Assembly: GCA_016707895.1 (NCBI GenBank)
Contig: JADJGV010000014.1
Span: 62,001 to 126,000 of the forward strand
Source: Myxococcales bacterium
GTDB lineage: Bacteria > Myxococcota_A > Polyangia > Haliangiales > Haliangiaceae
Direction: 5' to 3'
DNA: 64,000 nt
Every line of letters begins with the position of its first letter. The first letter of the stretch is position 1. Position numbers and translations under genes: made by a program. Positions 16,214 to 23,969 of this stretch are shown here, in pieces. The notes beneath the pieces were generated by a model that saw only the letters and a list, made by a program, of their open reading frames with translations, ran no database searches and had not been told where the DNA came from.

Positions 16214-16717
16214 ATGCCGACCTCGCTTGTGCCGCGCGCGCTCCTGACCGCGCTGATGATCGCGCTGGGGAGCGGCGCGGCCGGCGCCCAGCCCGCGCTG
16301 GCGCCGCTGACCACGCCGCCCGATCGCTACCAGGTCGCGGACATCCACGCCTACCCGTGGATGCAAGGCCGCGGCACGGTGGGCGCCGCCGACGATCTCA
16401 CGGCGCCGGATCGGGTGCCGTTCAACCTCCCGATCGCCGACGACCCCGCCGCCGCGATGTTGGTCGTGGTGCACCTGGTCGGGCCGACCTGGAACTCGGT
16501 GCGCGGCACGCTGGTGGTCGAGGCCCGCGCCGGCCGGCGGCGCCTGGCCCGACAGCGGTTCCGGATCGAGCGCTACCTCGGCGTCGACGGCCAGCTCGCG
16601 CTGCCGATGATCGTCGCCGAGGTCGGCTGCGAGGTGGTGACGCTGTCGGCGAAGCTGACCGTGCCCGGCACGCGCGCCGCGGCCACCCGCGCGGTGCGGT
16701 TCGGCTGCGGCGAGTAG
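16214..16717 (+). CDS. exported hypothetical protein
   Basis: Protein of 167 residues with a clear signal peptide (LLTALMIALGSGAAGAQ, cleavage after AGA). The mature part has alternating hydrophobic residues suggesting a beta-sandwich, and two Cys (VGCEVVTL and FGCGE) that could pair in the periplasm. No known family recognised. It is followed 48 bases later by another uncharacterised gene on the same strand and may be cotranscribed with it. Confidence 0.65.
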   Translation: MPTSLVPRALLTALMIALGSGAAGAQPALAPLTTPPDRYQVADIHAYPWMQGRGTVGAADDLTAPDRVPFNLPIADDPAAAMLVVVHLVGPTWNSVRGTLVVEARAGRRRLARQRFRIERYLGVDGQLALPMIVAEVGCEVVTLSAKLTVPGTRAAATRAVRFGCGE

Positions 16718-16765
16718 CGGCGTGGCGGTGCCCCGCGCGGGCCGCGGCTCTGGCACCGTCGGGCC

Positions 16766-18097
16766 ATGACGAAACCCAAGCCGGCGCGGCCGGCGAAGCC
16801 GGCGGTGGCGAAGCGGTCGCCCGCGAGGCAGGCGCCCGCGAAGAAGCCGTCGGCGGCGAGGCCGGCGCCGCCGCCGACGCGGCCGTTCAAGCTGTTCGCC
16901 GACTACCGCCAGCTCCACGTCTGCGACGTGGGCGGGGCGGGCGATCTCAGCGAGGCGTGGACGCCGCAGGCCACCGAGGACCGCGTGGCGGTCGGCGTGG
17001 GCGTGGTCGGGATCGGCACCGCAGACGCCGCCGAGGTCCACGTGACCGTCGAGGTGCTGGCCGTGGCGCCAGCCGACGACGTCGCGGCGTGGGACCACGT
17101 AACCGCGGCCAGCGTCGACGTGACCGGCGACGCGGTCGCGGTGTACGGCTGCACCGACTATGTGCCCGAGGCGCGGCGGTTCGCGGTGGCGCCGGGGGCC
17201 TGGCGGCTGCGCGCGTCGCACCGCGGCCTGGCCAGGGGCCGCGAGCAGATCCGCCTGCAGCTGTGGCCGGCGGCGGCGCGCGCGCCGGTCGTCGAGCGCC
17301 GCTGGACCCCACCGGCGGCGGCGCCCGCGAAGGCGCCTACGACGCGCCCGCGCACGCTCAAGCAGGCGACGGCGGCGGCGTGGCGCGGCGAGCCCGACGT
17401 CGCGCGCGCGGTGCTGGTGGCGCTGGCGGCGGCCGGCGATCACGCGGCGGCGGCCGCCGCCGCCGAGCTGCACGCGTTCGTGGGCGCGTGGCGCGAGGTG
17501 GTGCCGCTGGCGACCGCGCTGGTCGGCCACCCCGACGCGGTGCGGACCGGCAACGTGTTCACCGATCAGTGCCGGCTCTTGCGCCGCGCGGCGCGCGAGC
17601 TGGACGATCCCGGCGTCATCACCCGCGCGGCGGCGGCGGTGCCGTCGGCGATGGCGGCGCGGCGCGACGCGTGCCTGCTGCGCGATCTCGACGCCGATCC
17701 GCGCGACGCCGATCCGGCCGCGGCCGCGGCCTTCGCGGCGGCGGTCGCGACCGCGACCTCCGGCAAGCGCTTCGTCGGCAAGCCCGCCGAGCTCGCGCGT
17801 CACTGCTTCGCGCTGGCCGCGGCCTACCGTCTCGACGGCGAGCTGATCGCGCGCTGGGATCCCGGGCTCGCCACGCTCGGCTTCGATCAGGCGGTCGATG
17901 TCGCCCGGGCCCACGCCCGCCGCGGCGCCGCCGCCGCCGCCTGGGCGGTGATCGCGCAGCGCCTGGGGCAGTGGTACCCGGTCGACGTCGCGCAGGTGGC
18001 GCCGGTGATCCTGCTCGTCGATCGCTGGCTCGGGCAGATCATGACGCCGGCGCGGTGCGCGCAGGTGCTGGCCACGCCGCGCGGCGGCGCGGGCTGA
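16766..18097 (+). CDS. hypothetical protein with basic Lys/Ala/Pro N-terminus
   Basis: Protein of 443 residues without signal peptide. Residues 1-40 are a Lys/Ala/Pro-rich tail (KPKPARPAKPAVAKRSPARQ) resembling histone-H1-like or disordered basic tails. Residues of about 42-180 form a predicted beta domain (FKLFADYRQLHVCDVG). After a second Ala/Pro linker comes an Ala-rich helical domain with repeat-like helices at about 200-440. I recognise no family. The architecture could be a nucleic-acid-tethered helical-repeat protein, but that is speculation. It ends convergently, 12 bases from the cyclophilin gene. Confidence 0.6.
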   Translation: MTKPKPARPAKPAVAKRSPARQAPAKKPSAARPAPPPTRPFKLFADYRQLHVCDVGGAGDLSEAWTPQATEDRVAVGVGVVGIGTADAAEVHVTVEVLAVAPADDVAAWDHVTAASVDVTGDAVAVYGCTDYVPEARRFAVAPGAWRLRASHRGLARGREQIRLQLWPAAARAPVVERRWTPPAAAPAKAPTTRPRTLKQATAAAWRGEPDVARAVLVALAAAGDHAAAAAAAELHAFVGAWREVVPLATALVGHPDAVRTGNVFTDQCRLLRRAARELDDPGVITRAAAAVPSAMAARRDACLLRDLDADPRDADPAAAAAFAAAVATATSGKRFVGKPAELARHCFALAAAYRLDGELIARWDPGLATLGFDQAVDVARAHARRGAAAAAWAVIAQRLGQWYPVDVAQVAPVILLVDRWLGQIMTPARCAQVLATPRGGAG

Positions 18098-18109
18098 GGC
18101 CGCCGCCGC

Positions 18110-20293
18110 TCACTCGAAGCGCGCGCGGATGATGCGGTCGCCGACCTGCAGGCGATCGATCACGTCGGCGCCCTCGATCACCCGGCCGACCCAGGTGTAG
18201 CGGCCCTCGAGGTGCGGCGCCGGGGCGTGCATCGCGAACCACTGCGAGCCGCCGGTGTCCTTGCCGGCGTCGGCGATGCCGATCGCGCCGGCGCCGTAGT
18301 CGATCGGCATGGCCTCGAGGCTGGCGCTGATCTCCGACGGCAGCGTGAAGCCGGGGCCGCCCCAGCCGGTGCCGGTGGGATCGCCGCCCTGGACCACGAA
18401 GTCGGGGACGACGCGGTGGAACAGGAGGCCGTCGTAGTAGCCGCCCCGGGTCAGCGTGATGATCGTCGCGACGTGCCACGGCGCGACGGTGGCCTCGAGG
18501 CCGATCGTGACGTCGCCGGCGCTGGTCGTGAGGTGCCACGCGCCGGTGGCGCGCAGCGCGACGTCGGGATCGATCGGCGGCTTGCTGGGCGGCGCGCCGG
18601 CGGTGCGCGGGCCGGGGTCGGTGCCGGTCAGCGCGGTGATGCACGCGCGCGCGGCGCTGCGCAGCGCCGGGCTGGGGTCGGCGACCAGCCCCTGGCACAC
18701 CGGCAGGCCGTCGAGCTTGGCCGCGGTGATCGCGCCGATCAACGTGGCGGAGAGCTCGGCGTCGCCGGCGGCGCGCTCGACCCGCGCGACCACCGCGCCG
18801 GCCAGCGGGGCGTAGTCGCCGCTGGCGCTGGTGACGGCGAGCAGCGCGCCGGTGGCGTCGGCCGCGGCGCCGGCCACCGCCGGCTCGGCGCGGGCCAGCC
18901 CGGCGATCAACGCGTCGCGCAGCGGCAGCCGCTCGGGCGGCGTCACCCGCGCGGCCAGCTCGTCGATCTGATCGAGGGCGGCCGCGGCGATCCGCGGATC
19001 GCTCGAGCCGGCGGCGGCGGTCAGCCGGCGCACGCTGTCGCCGCCGGCGCCGGCGGCGATCGCCTCGATGGCCACGCCCTGCGCCAGGTGATCCGGCAGG
19101 ATGCCGGCGCCGCAGCTGCCGAGCTGGGTCAGGGCCACCGCCGGATCGGCCAGCGCGTCGCCGCCGGGCACCGTCGGGATCGGGCGGGCCAGCGCCGCCA
19201 GCGTCAGGCAGTTGGCCCAGGCCGCGGCCAGCTGGCGATCGGCCGCGCGCTGGCTCGGCGGCGCGTCGGCGTACGAGCGGGCGATCGCCACCAGCAGCTC
19301 CCGGGCCTTGGGCTCGGCGCTGCGGCCGGCGAGCTGGCGCAGGCCCTCGAGCAGCGCGTGGGCGAAGGCCGGCGGCAGGCGCTCGGCCGACCACTCTTGC
19401 GACACCCGCGCCAGGTACGGCACCAGCGCGGCGCGGGTGGCGTCGGTGCTGGCGGCGCCGCCCAGCGCGCGCACCAGCTCGACCGCGACGTGCCAGTCGT
19501 TGTCGGCCAGCGCCTCGAGCAGGTCGGGGGTGGTCGCGGCGATCGCGCGCTTGGCGGCGAGGCCGGCGACCGCGAGCGCGCGCACGTTGGGCTCGCTGTC
19601 CTTGAGCCGATCGCGCAGCGCGCGCACGACGCCGTCGGTGGGCGCCGGCGGCGGCGCCGTGGGATCGCTGAACGCCTTGGCCAGCGCGTAGGTGGCGGCG
19701 TAGCGGACGTAGGCGTCGGGCGCGCGCGACAGGCCGATCAGCGCCAGCTCGGTGGTGTCGTCGAGCGGCACCTCGCCGCGGCCGAGCCGGCCCAGGCCGA
19801 GCGCGGCGGCGACGACGACGTTCACCTCGCGGGCGCCGAGCGCGGCCGACAGCGGCTTGAGCGCGGCCGGCGTGCCGAGCCGCGCGATCGCCTCGAGCAC
19901 CGCCAGCCGGCCCGGCCCGGTCGACAGCGGCGTCAGCTCGCCGACGATCGCCTTGGCGTCGGTCGGCTCGATCATGCCGGTCGCGCCGGCCATGCCCAGC
20001 GCGGCGGCGGCCAGCACACCCTCGCGCCCGACCAGCCGCTGGCGCAGCGCGCGTACCGCCTCGGGGTTGCCGATCCGGCCCAGCGCCCGCAGCGCGAGCG
20101 CCCGCTTGGGCGCCATCCGATCGTCGGCCAGCTCGATCAGCTTGGGCACCGCGGCGTCGCGCTGGGCCTCGAGCTGCGCGAACGCCAGGCGGTCCTCGCG
20201 CGACAGCTCGGTCGGCGTCGGGGTCGGCTTGGGCGTCGCCCGCGGGCAGGCGGCCAGGGTCGCGAGCGCGAGGGCGAGGGCGGTGCGGCGCAT
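18110..20293 (-). CDS. HEAT-repeat lipoprotein with C-terminal cyclophilin domain
   Basis: Predicted lipoprotein of 727 residues. The signal peptide ends in the lipobox LAAC (MRRTALALALATLAAC). Residues of about 40-540 are HEAT-like helical repeats (ALRALGRIGNPEAVRALRQRL, with many further copies). Residues of about 560-725 form a cyclophilin-type peptidyl-prolyl isomerase: GLLFHRVVPDFVVQGGDP contains the catalytic Arg, and DTGGSQWFAMHAP and GRVIEGADVIDRL follow. The HEAT part could recruit client proteins at the cell surface or in the periplasm. The ATG at 20293 has GGTAGG nine bases upstream; an ATG at 20302 is possible but has no spacer. Confidence 0.85.
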   Translation of the reverse strand: MRRTALALALATLAACPRATPKPTPTPTELSREDRLAFAQLEAQRDAAVPKLIELADDRMAPKRALALRALGRIGNPEAVRALRQRLVGREGVLAAAALGMAGATGMIEPTDAKAIVGELTPLSTGPGRLAVLEAIARLGTPAALKPLSAALGAREVNVVVAAALGLGRLGRGEVPLDDTTELALIGLSRAPDAYVRYAATYALAKAFSDPTAPPPAPTDGVVRALRDRLKDSEPNVRALAVAGLAAKRAIAATTPDLLEALADNDWHVAVELVRALGGAASTDATRAALVPYLARVSQEWSAERLPPAFAHALLEGLRQLAGRSAEPKARELLVAIARSYADAPPSQRAADRQLAAAWANCLTLAALARPIPTVPGGDALADPAVALTQLGSCGAGILPDHLAQGVAIEAIAAGAGGDSVRRLTAAAGSSDPRIAAAALDQIDELAARVTPPERLPLRDALIAGLARAEPAVAGAAADATGALLAVTSASGDYAPLAGAVVARVERAAGDAELSATLIGAITAAKLDGLPVCQGLVADPSPALRSAARACITALTGTDPGPRTAGAPPSKPPIDPDVALRATGAWHLTTSAGDVTIGLEATVAPWHVATIITLTRGGYYDGLLFHRVVPDFVVQGGDPTGTGWGGPGFTLPSEISASLEAMPIDYGAGAIGIADAGKDTGGSQWFAMHAPAPHLEGRYTWVGRVIEGADVIDRLQVGDRIIRARFE

Positions 20294-20320
20294 GGCGCGC
20301 ATCCTACCGCACGCTCTCCA

Positions 20321-20342
20321 GAGGGTTTGTCGCCAAACCCTC
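20321..20342. other. perfect 9-bp palindrome in divergent gap
   Basis: GAGGGTTTG at 20321-20329 and CAAACCCTC at 20334-20342 form a perfect 9-bp stem with loop TCGC. It sits between two divergent genes, so it is not a simple terminator. A similar palindrome lies at 42693-42713. It could be an operator or an extragenic repeat. Confidence 0.5.
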
Positions 20343-20375
20343 CTCGATCCCGGCGGAGCCGTGATCGAGCCTCCA

Positions 20376-20430
20376 CCCGAGCCGCGAGACCCGGACCCGA
20401 GCCGCGAGACCCGGACCCGAGCCGCGAGAC
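20376..20430. repeat. 20-bp tandem repeat, about 2.75 copies plus a degenerate part
   Basis: Unit CCCGAGCCGCGAGACCCGGA begins at 20376, 20396 and 20416; the third copy is cut short after 15 bases and followed by a degenerate GAGCCGCGAGG. It lies in the 205-base gap between the cyclophilin lipoprotein and the acyl-CoA ligase. I see no coding role. Confidence 0.8.
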
Positions 20431-20498
20431 CTGAGCCGCGAGGCGATCCGCGCCGCCGCGGGTGTCGTACAGTCGCGGTCCCCGGGAAAGGACACCCC

Positions 20499-22028
20499 AT
20501 GAGCCTGAACCTCGCCACGTTGCTCCGCGAGAGCGCCAAAGCCAACCCCACCAAGCCGGCCATCCACATCGGCGACGTGACGCTGCCCTACGCCATGGTC
20601 GACGGCCTGGCGCAGAAGTTCGCCGGCGCGCTGCGCGGCCTCGGGCTCAAGCCGGGCCAGCACGTCGCGCTGATGCTGCCCAACGTGCCGCAGTTCACGA
20701 TCGCGTACTTCGGTTGCCACTACGCCGGCAACCCGGTGGTGCCGCTCAACGTGCTGCTCACGGCCGACGAGATCGCCTACCACCTCGACGACTCCGACGC
20801 GGTCGCGGTGGTGGTGTGGGAGGGCTTCCTCGAGCAGGCCCAGCACGGCTTCGCGCGGGTCGCCAGCTGCAAGCACCTGATCGTCGCCAAGGCCGACCGC
20901 GCCGATCTGAGCGCGCCGCCGGGCACGCTCAACTTCGCGGCGGTCACCGGCGCGGCGCCGCCGCTCACCGACATGCATGCGTCGTCGCCCGACGACACCG
21001 CGGTCATCCTCTACACCTCGGGCACGACCGGCAAGCCCAAGGGCGCCGAGCTGTCGCACTTCAACCTGTTCTACAACGCGCAGTGGCTGACCAACCAGCC
21101 GATGCCGGTGGCGCTCGATCAGGCGGTGGTGATGGTGGTGCTGCCGCTGTTCCACAGCTTCGGCCAGACGGTGATGCAGAACTCGACCTTGCTGGCCGGC
21201 GGCACGCTGGTGCTGATGCCGCGCTTCGATCCGCTCGGCGCCGCCCAGCTCATCGCCAAGCACCAGGTCAACGTCTTCGCCGGCGTGCCGACGATGTACT
21301 TCGCGCTGCTCCACCACGCCGAGGTCGCGCCGGCGATGCTGGCGACCCTGGGCCAGTGCCTGTCGGGCGGCGCGGCGATGCCGGTCGAGGTGATGAACGC
21401 GTTCGATCAGAAGTTCGGCACCGACATCCTCGAGGGCTTCGGCCTGTCGGAGACCTCGCCGGTGGCGTCGTTCAACCCGCGCGGCGGCAAGAAGGCCGGC
21501 TCGATCGGCAAGCCGATCTGGGGCGTCGAGTTCCGCCTGGTCGACGCCGGCGGCGCGCTGGTCACCGAGACCGGCAAGCCCGGCGAGATCTGCATCAAGG
21601 GCCACAACGTCATGAAGGGCTACTACAAGAAGCCCGAGGCCACGGCCGAGGCGATCACCGACGGCTGGTTCCGCTCCGGCGACATCGGCACCCGCGACGC
21701 CGACGGCTACTACTACATCGTCGATCGCAAGAAGGACATGATCATCCGCGGCGGCTTCAACGTCTACCCGCGCGAGATCGAGGAGGTGCTGTACGGGCAC
21801 CCGGCGGTGGCCGAGGCCGCGGTGATCGGCATCCCCCACGAGAGCCACGGCGAGGAGGTCAAGGCGGTCATCGCCTGCAAGCCCGGCCACGCCACGACGC
21901 CCGAGGAGATCATCGCCTACTGCAAGGAGAAGCTCGCGGCCTACAAGTACCCGCGCATCGTCGAGATCATCGCCGCGCTGCCCAAGGGGCCGACCGGCAA
22001 GATCCTGAAGCGCGAACTCCGGCATTGA
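20499..22028 (+). CDS. long-chain acyl-CoA ligase (FadD-like)
   Basis: AMP-forming acyl-CoA synthetase, 509 residues. It activates a fatty or other carboxylic acid to acyl-AMP and then acyl-CoA. The P-loop-like motif YTSGTTGKPKGAELSH, the A5 motif GFGLSETSP, A7 (WFRSGDIGTRDADGYYYIVD), A8 (RKKDMIIRGGFNVYPREIE) and the C-terminal catalytic Lys in PKGPTGKILKREL are all present. Start ATG at 20499 follows GGGAAAGGA. Substrate chain length cannot be read from the sequence. It stands alone in its direction with a repeat-containing upstream gap. Confidence 0.9.
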   Translation: MSLNLATLLRESAKANPTKPAIHIGDVTLPYAMVDGLAQKFAGALRGLGLKPGQHVALMLPNVPQFTIAYFGCHYAGNPVVPLNVLLTADEIAYHLDDSDAVAVVVWEGFLEQAQHGFARVASCKHLIVAKADRADLSAPPGTLNFAAVTGAAPPLTDMHASSPDDTAVILYTSGTTGKPKGAELSHFNLFYNAQWLTNQPMPVALDQAVVMVVLPLFHSFGQTVMQNSTLLAGGTLVLMPRFDPLGAAQLIAKHQVNVFAGVPTMYFALLHHAEVAPAMLATLGQCLSGGAAMPVEVMNAFDQKFGTDILEGFGLSETSPVASFNPRGGKKAGSIGKPIWGVEFRLVDAGGALVTETGKPGEICIKGHNVMKGYYKKPEATAEAITDGWFRSGDIGTRDADGYYYIVDRKKDMIIRGGFNVYPREIEEVLYGHPAVAEAAVIGIPHESHGEEVKAVIACKPGHATTPEEIIAYCKEKLAAYKYPRIVEIIAALPKGPTGKILKRELRH

Positions 22029-22093
22029 GCTGCGCCGCCGGGTGCGACGGCGCACCGCAGGCGGGCCGGGCGGGGCGCCGCATCCGAGTCCCC

Positions 22094-22195
22094 ATGCGAC
22101 TGCTCGATCGGATCTGTCTGTGGGCCGGCCTGATGATGTTCGTGGCGTTCGTCGGCGCGGTGCTGGTGTACCCGCACACGCCGTGGGCGCGGTGA
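22094..22195 (+). CDS. small single-span membrane protein
   Basis: Short frame of 33 residues: MRLLDR, then a hydrophobic helix CLWAGLMMFVAFVGAVLVYP, then a short tail HTPWAR. Third codon positions are mostly G or C, as in the neighbouring genes. It lies 65 bases after the acyl-CoA ligase on the same strand. No strong ribosome site is visible. Function unknown; the hydrophobic profile is the only support. Confidence 0.4.
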   Translation: MRLLDRICLWAGLMMFVAFVGAVLVYPHTPWAR

Positions 22196-22364
22196 GCGCG
22201 GCGCGGTGACGGGCGGGCCGCGGCGGGCGTATGACACCGGCGCGCGGCGGCGGTTCCCGCGATCGCCCGAGGCGCGCCCGCCGAGCGCCGGCGATTTGCG
22301 ACCCGGTCGATCGGCGTGCGAACGTGTGCATCCGCGGCGCCGGTGCCGTGTCTCAGGGATGGCC

Positions 22365-23888
22365 ATGACCCCACGCACGCTCCGCTGTTCGTCGTTCTCG
22401 TTGGTCGCCGTCGCGCTGCTCGCCGGTTGCGGCGGCAAGAAGTCGCCGCCCGCCGGCGGCTCCGGCAGCGCCGGGCCGATCGACGCGACCGGCCCGATCA
22501 CCCCGGCCGGCGCCGACGCCGCGTCCGCCGCCGCGCCGCCGCCCACGCCGCTGCCGGCGCTCGCCGCCGACCCCGGCGGCGCCACCGGCGACGTCACGTC
22601 GATCACGCCGTTCGGCGGCCCCAAGACCGACTCGACCCGCGCGATCGCGGTGACCGCCGACGGCGGCGCGGTGGTCGCCGGCTACTTCGAGGACACGGCG
22701 AAGTTCGGCGCGATCGAGAAGCCGGGCGCCGGCAAGAGCGACGCGTTCGTGGCCAAGCTCGGCGCCGACGGCGCGGTGGCGTGGGTGACCACGCTCGGCA
22801 GCCCCAACGAGGAGACCGCCGACGCGCTGGCGGTCGGCGCCGACGGCACGATCGTCGTCGGCGGGCTGTTCAGCGACGAGCTGGTCGCGGGCGGGCTCAA
22901 GGCCAAGGCGGTCGCGTCCGACGATCTGTACGTCGCCGCGCTGTCGCCGACCGGCGAGGTCAAGTGGCTGTGGACCACCGGCGCCGCCGACTCCGACGCC
23001 ACCACCGCGCTGGCCGCGACGCCCGACGGCGGCTTCGTCGCCGCGGTGTCGTGGCACGACCGGGTCAAGTTCGGCGAGGTCGAGGTCGCGGCCAAGGGCT
23101 ACGACGACGCCGCGCTGGTCAAGCTGTCGGCGACCGGCGCGGTGCAGTGGGTCACGCCGATCGCCGGCGACGGCAGCGAGGCGATCAAGCGGCTCGCGGT
23201 CGACGCCAACGGCACGATCTTCGCGCTCGGCGCGTTCCAGCAGACCGTCGACCTGGGCGCCGGCCCGCTGACCTCGGCCGGCGCGATGGATCTGCTGGTG
23301 GCGGCGTTCGACGCCACCGGCCACCACCTGTGGAGCTCGCGCGCCGGCAACCCGTGGAACGAGGTCGCGGGCGGCATCGCGCTCGATCGCGCCGGCAACG
23401 TCGTCATCACCGGGTCGTTCGATCGCGACGCCGATCTGTGGGGCACCAAGCTGGTCGCCGCCGGCGAGTCCGACGTGCTGGTCGCGCGCTTCAGCCACGA
23501 CGGCAAGCCGCAGTGGGTCAAGCGCTTCGGCAGCGAGCGCGAGGACATCGGCTACGGCGTCGCCGTCGACGACGCCGGCAACGCGGTGGTCACCGGCTGG
23601 TTCGAGACGCCGATCGACTTCGGCGGCGGCAAGCTGGTCGGCAAGGGCCAGAAGGACGGCTTCATCGCCAAGTTCACGCCCGACGGCGCCCACGTCTGGA
23701 GCAAGCGCTTCGGCGACTGGGACAACGACAGCGGCAACGCCGTGGCGATCGCGCCCGACAACACCGTCTGGATGGCCGGCATGTTCCGCTACAAGCTCGA
23801 CCTCACCGCGGCCGGCGTCACCTCGACGATCGTCGTCGGCGACAAGGTCCAGCGCGCCGACGGCTTCGTCGCGCACCTGGCGCGCTGA
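22365..23888 (+). CDS. beta-propeller (SBBP-like) lipoprotein
   Basis: Lipoprotein of 507 residues. Signal peptide with lipobox LLAGC (LVAVALLAGCGGKKS), then a Gly/Ala/Pro linker to about residue 75. Repeated blades of about 45 residues follow, each with a pattern like DRAGNVVITGSFDRDADLWG...LV..GESDVLVARFSHDGKPQWVKRFG. This matches SBBP beta-propeller repeats, and seven or eight copies are visible. Such proteins are surface or periplasmic scaffolds of unknown ligand. I chose the ATG at 22365 because CAGGGA lies at a proper distance; an ATG six bases upstream overlaps that site. Confidence 0.8.
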   Translation: MTPRTLRCSSFSLVAVALLAGCGGKKSPPAGGSGSAGPIDATGPITPAGADAASAAAPPPTPLPALAADPGGATGDVTSITPFGGPKTDSTRAIAVTADGGAVVAGYFEDTAKFGAIEKPGAGKSDAFVAKLGADGAVAWVTTLGSPNEETADALAVGADGTIVVGGLFSDELVAGGLKAKAVASDDLYVAALSPTGEVKWLWTTGAADSDATTALAATPDGGFVAAVSWHDRVKFGEVEVAAKGYDDAALVKLSATGAVQWVTPIAGDGSEAIKRLAVDANGTIFALGAFQQTVDLGAGPLTSAGAMDLLVAAFDATGHHLWSSRAGNPWNEVAGGIALDRAGNVVITGSFDRDADLWGTKLVAAGESDVLVARFSHDGKPQWVKRFGSEREDIGYGVAVDDAGNAVVTGWFETPIDFGGGKLVGKGQKDGFIAKFTPDGAHVWSKRFGDWDNDSGNAVAIAPDNTVWMAGMFRYKLDLTAAGVTSTIVVGDKVQRADGFVAHLAR

Positions 23889-23926
23889 GGCAAAGGGCGG
23901 CAGGGGGCGTCGGCCGGTGACACGGC

Positions 23927-23960
23927 CTGGGGTGCGTGCACTCAGCCTGCACACACCCAG
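23927..23960 (+). promoter_or_regulatory. imperfect hairpin abutting a ribosome-binding site
   Basis: CTGGGGTGCGTGCA at 23927-23940 can pair with TGCACACACCCAG at 23948-23960, with one bulge and one mismatch, around a 7-base loop. Its last two bases overlap the strong AGGAGGT (23959-23965) that serves the ATG at 23970. It might mask translation initiation or be a transcriptional palindrome. Confidence 0.4.
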
Positions 23961-23969
23961 GAGGTCCCG

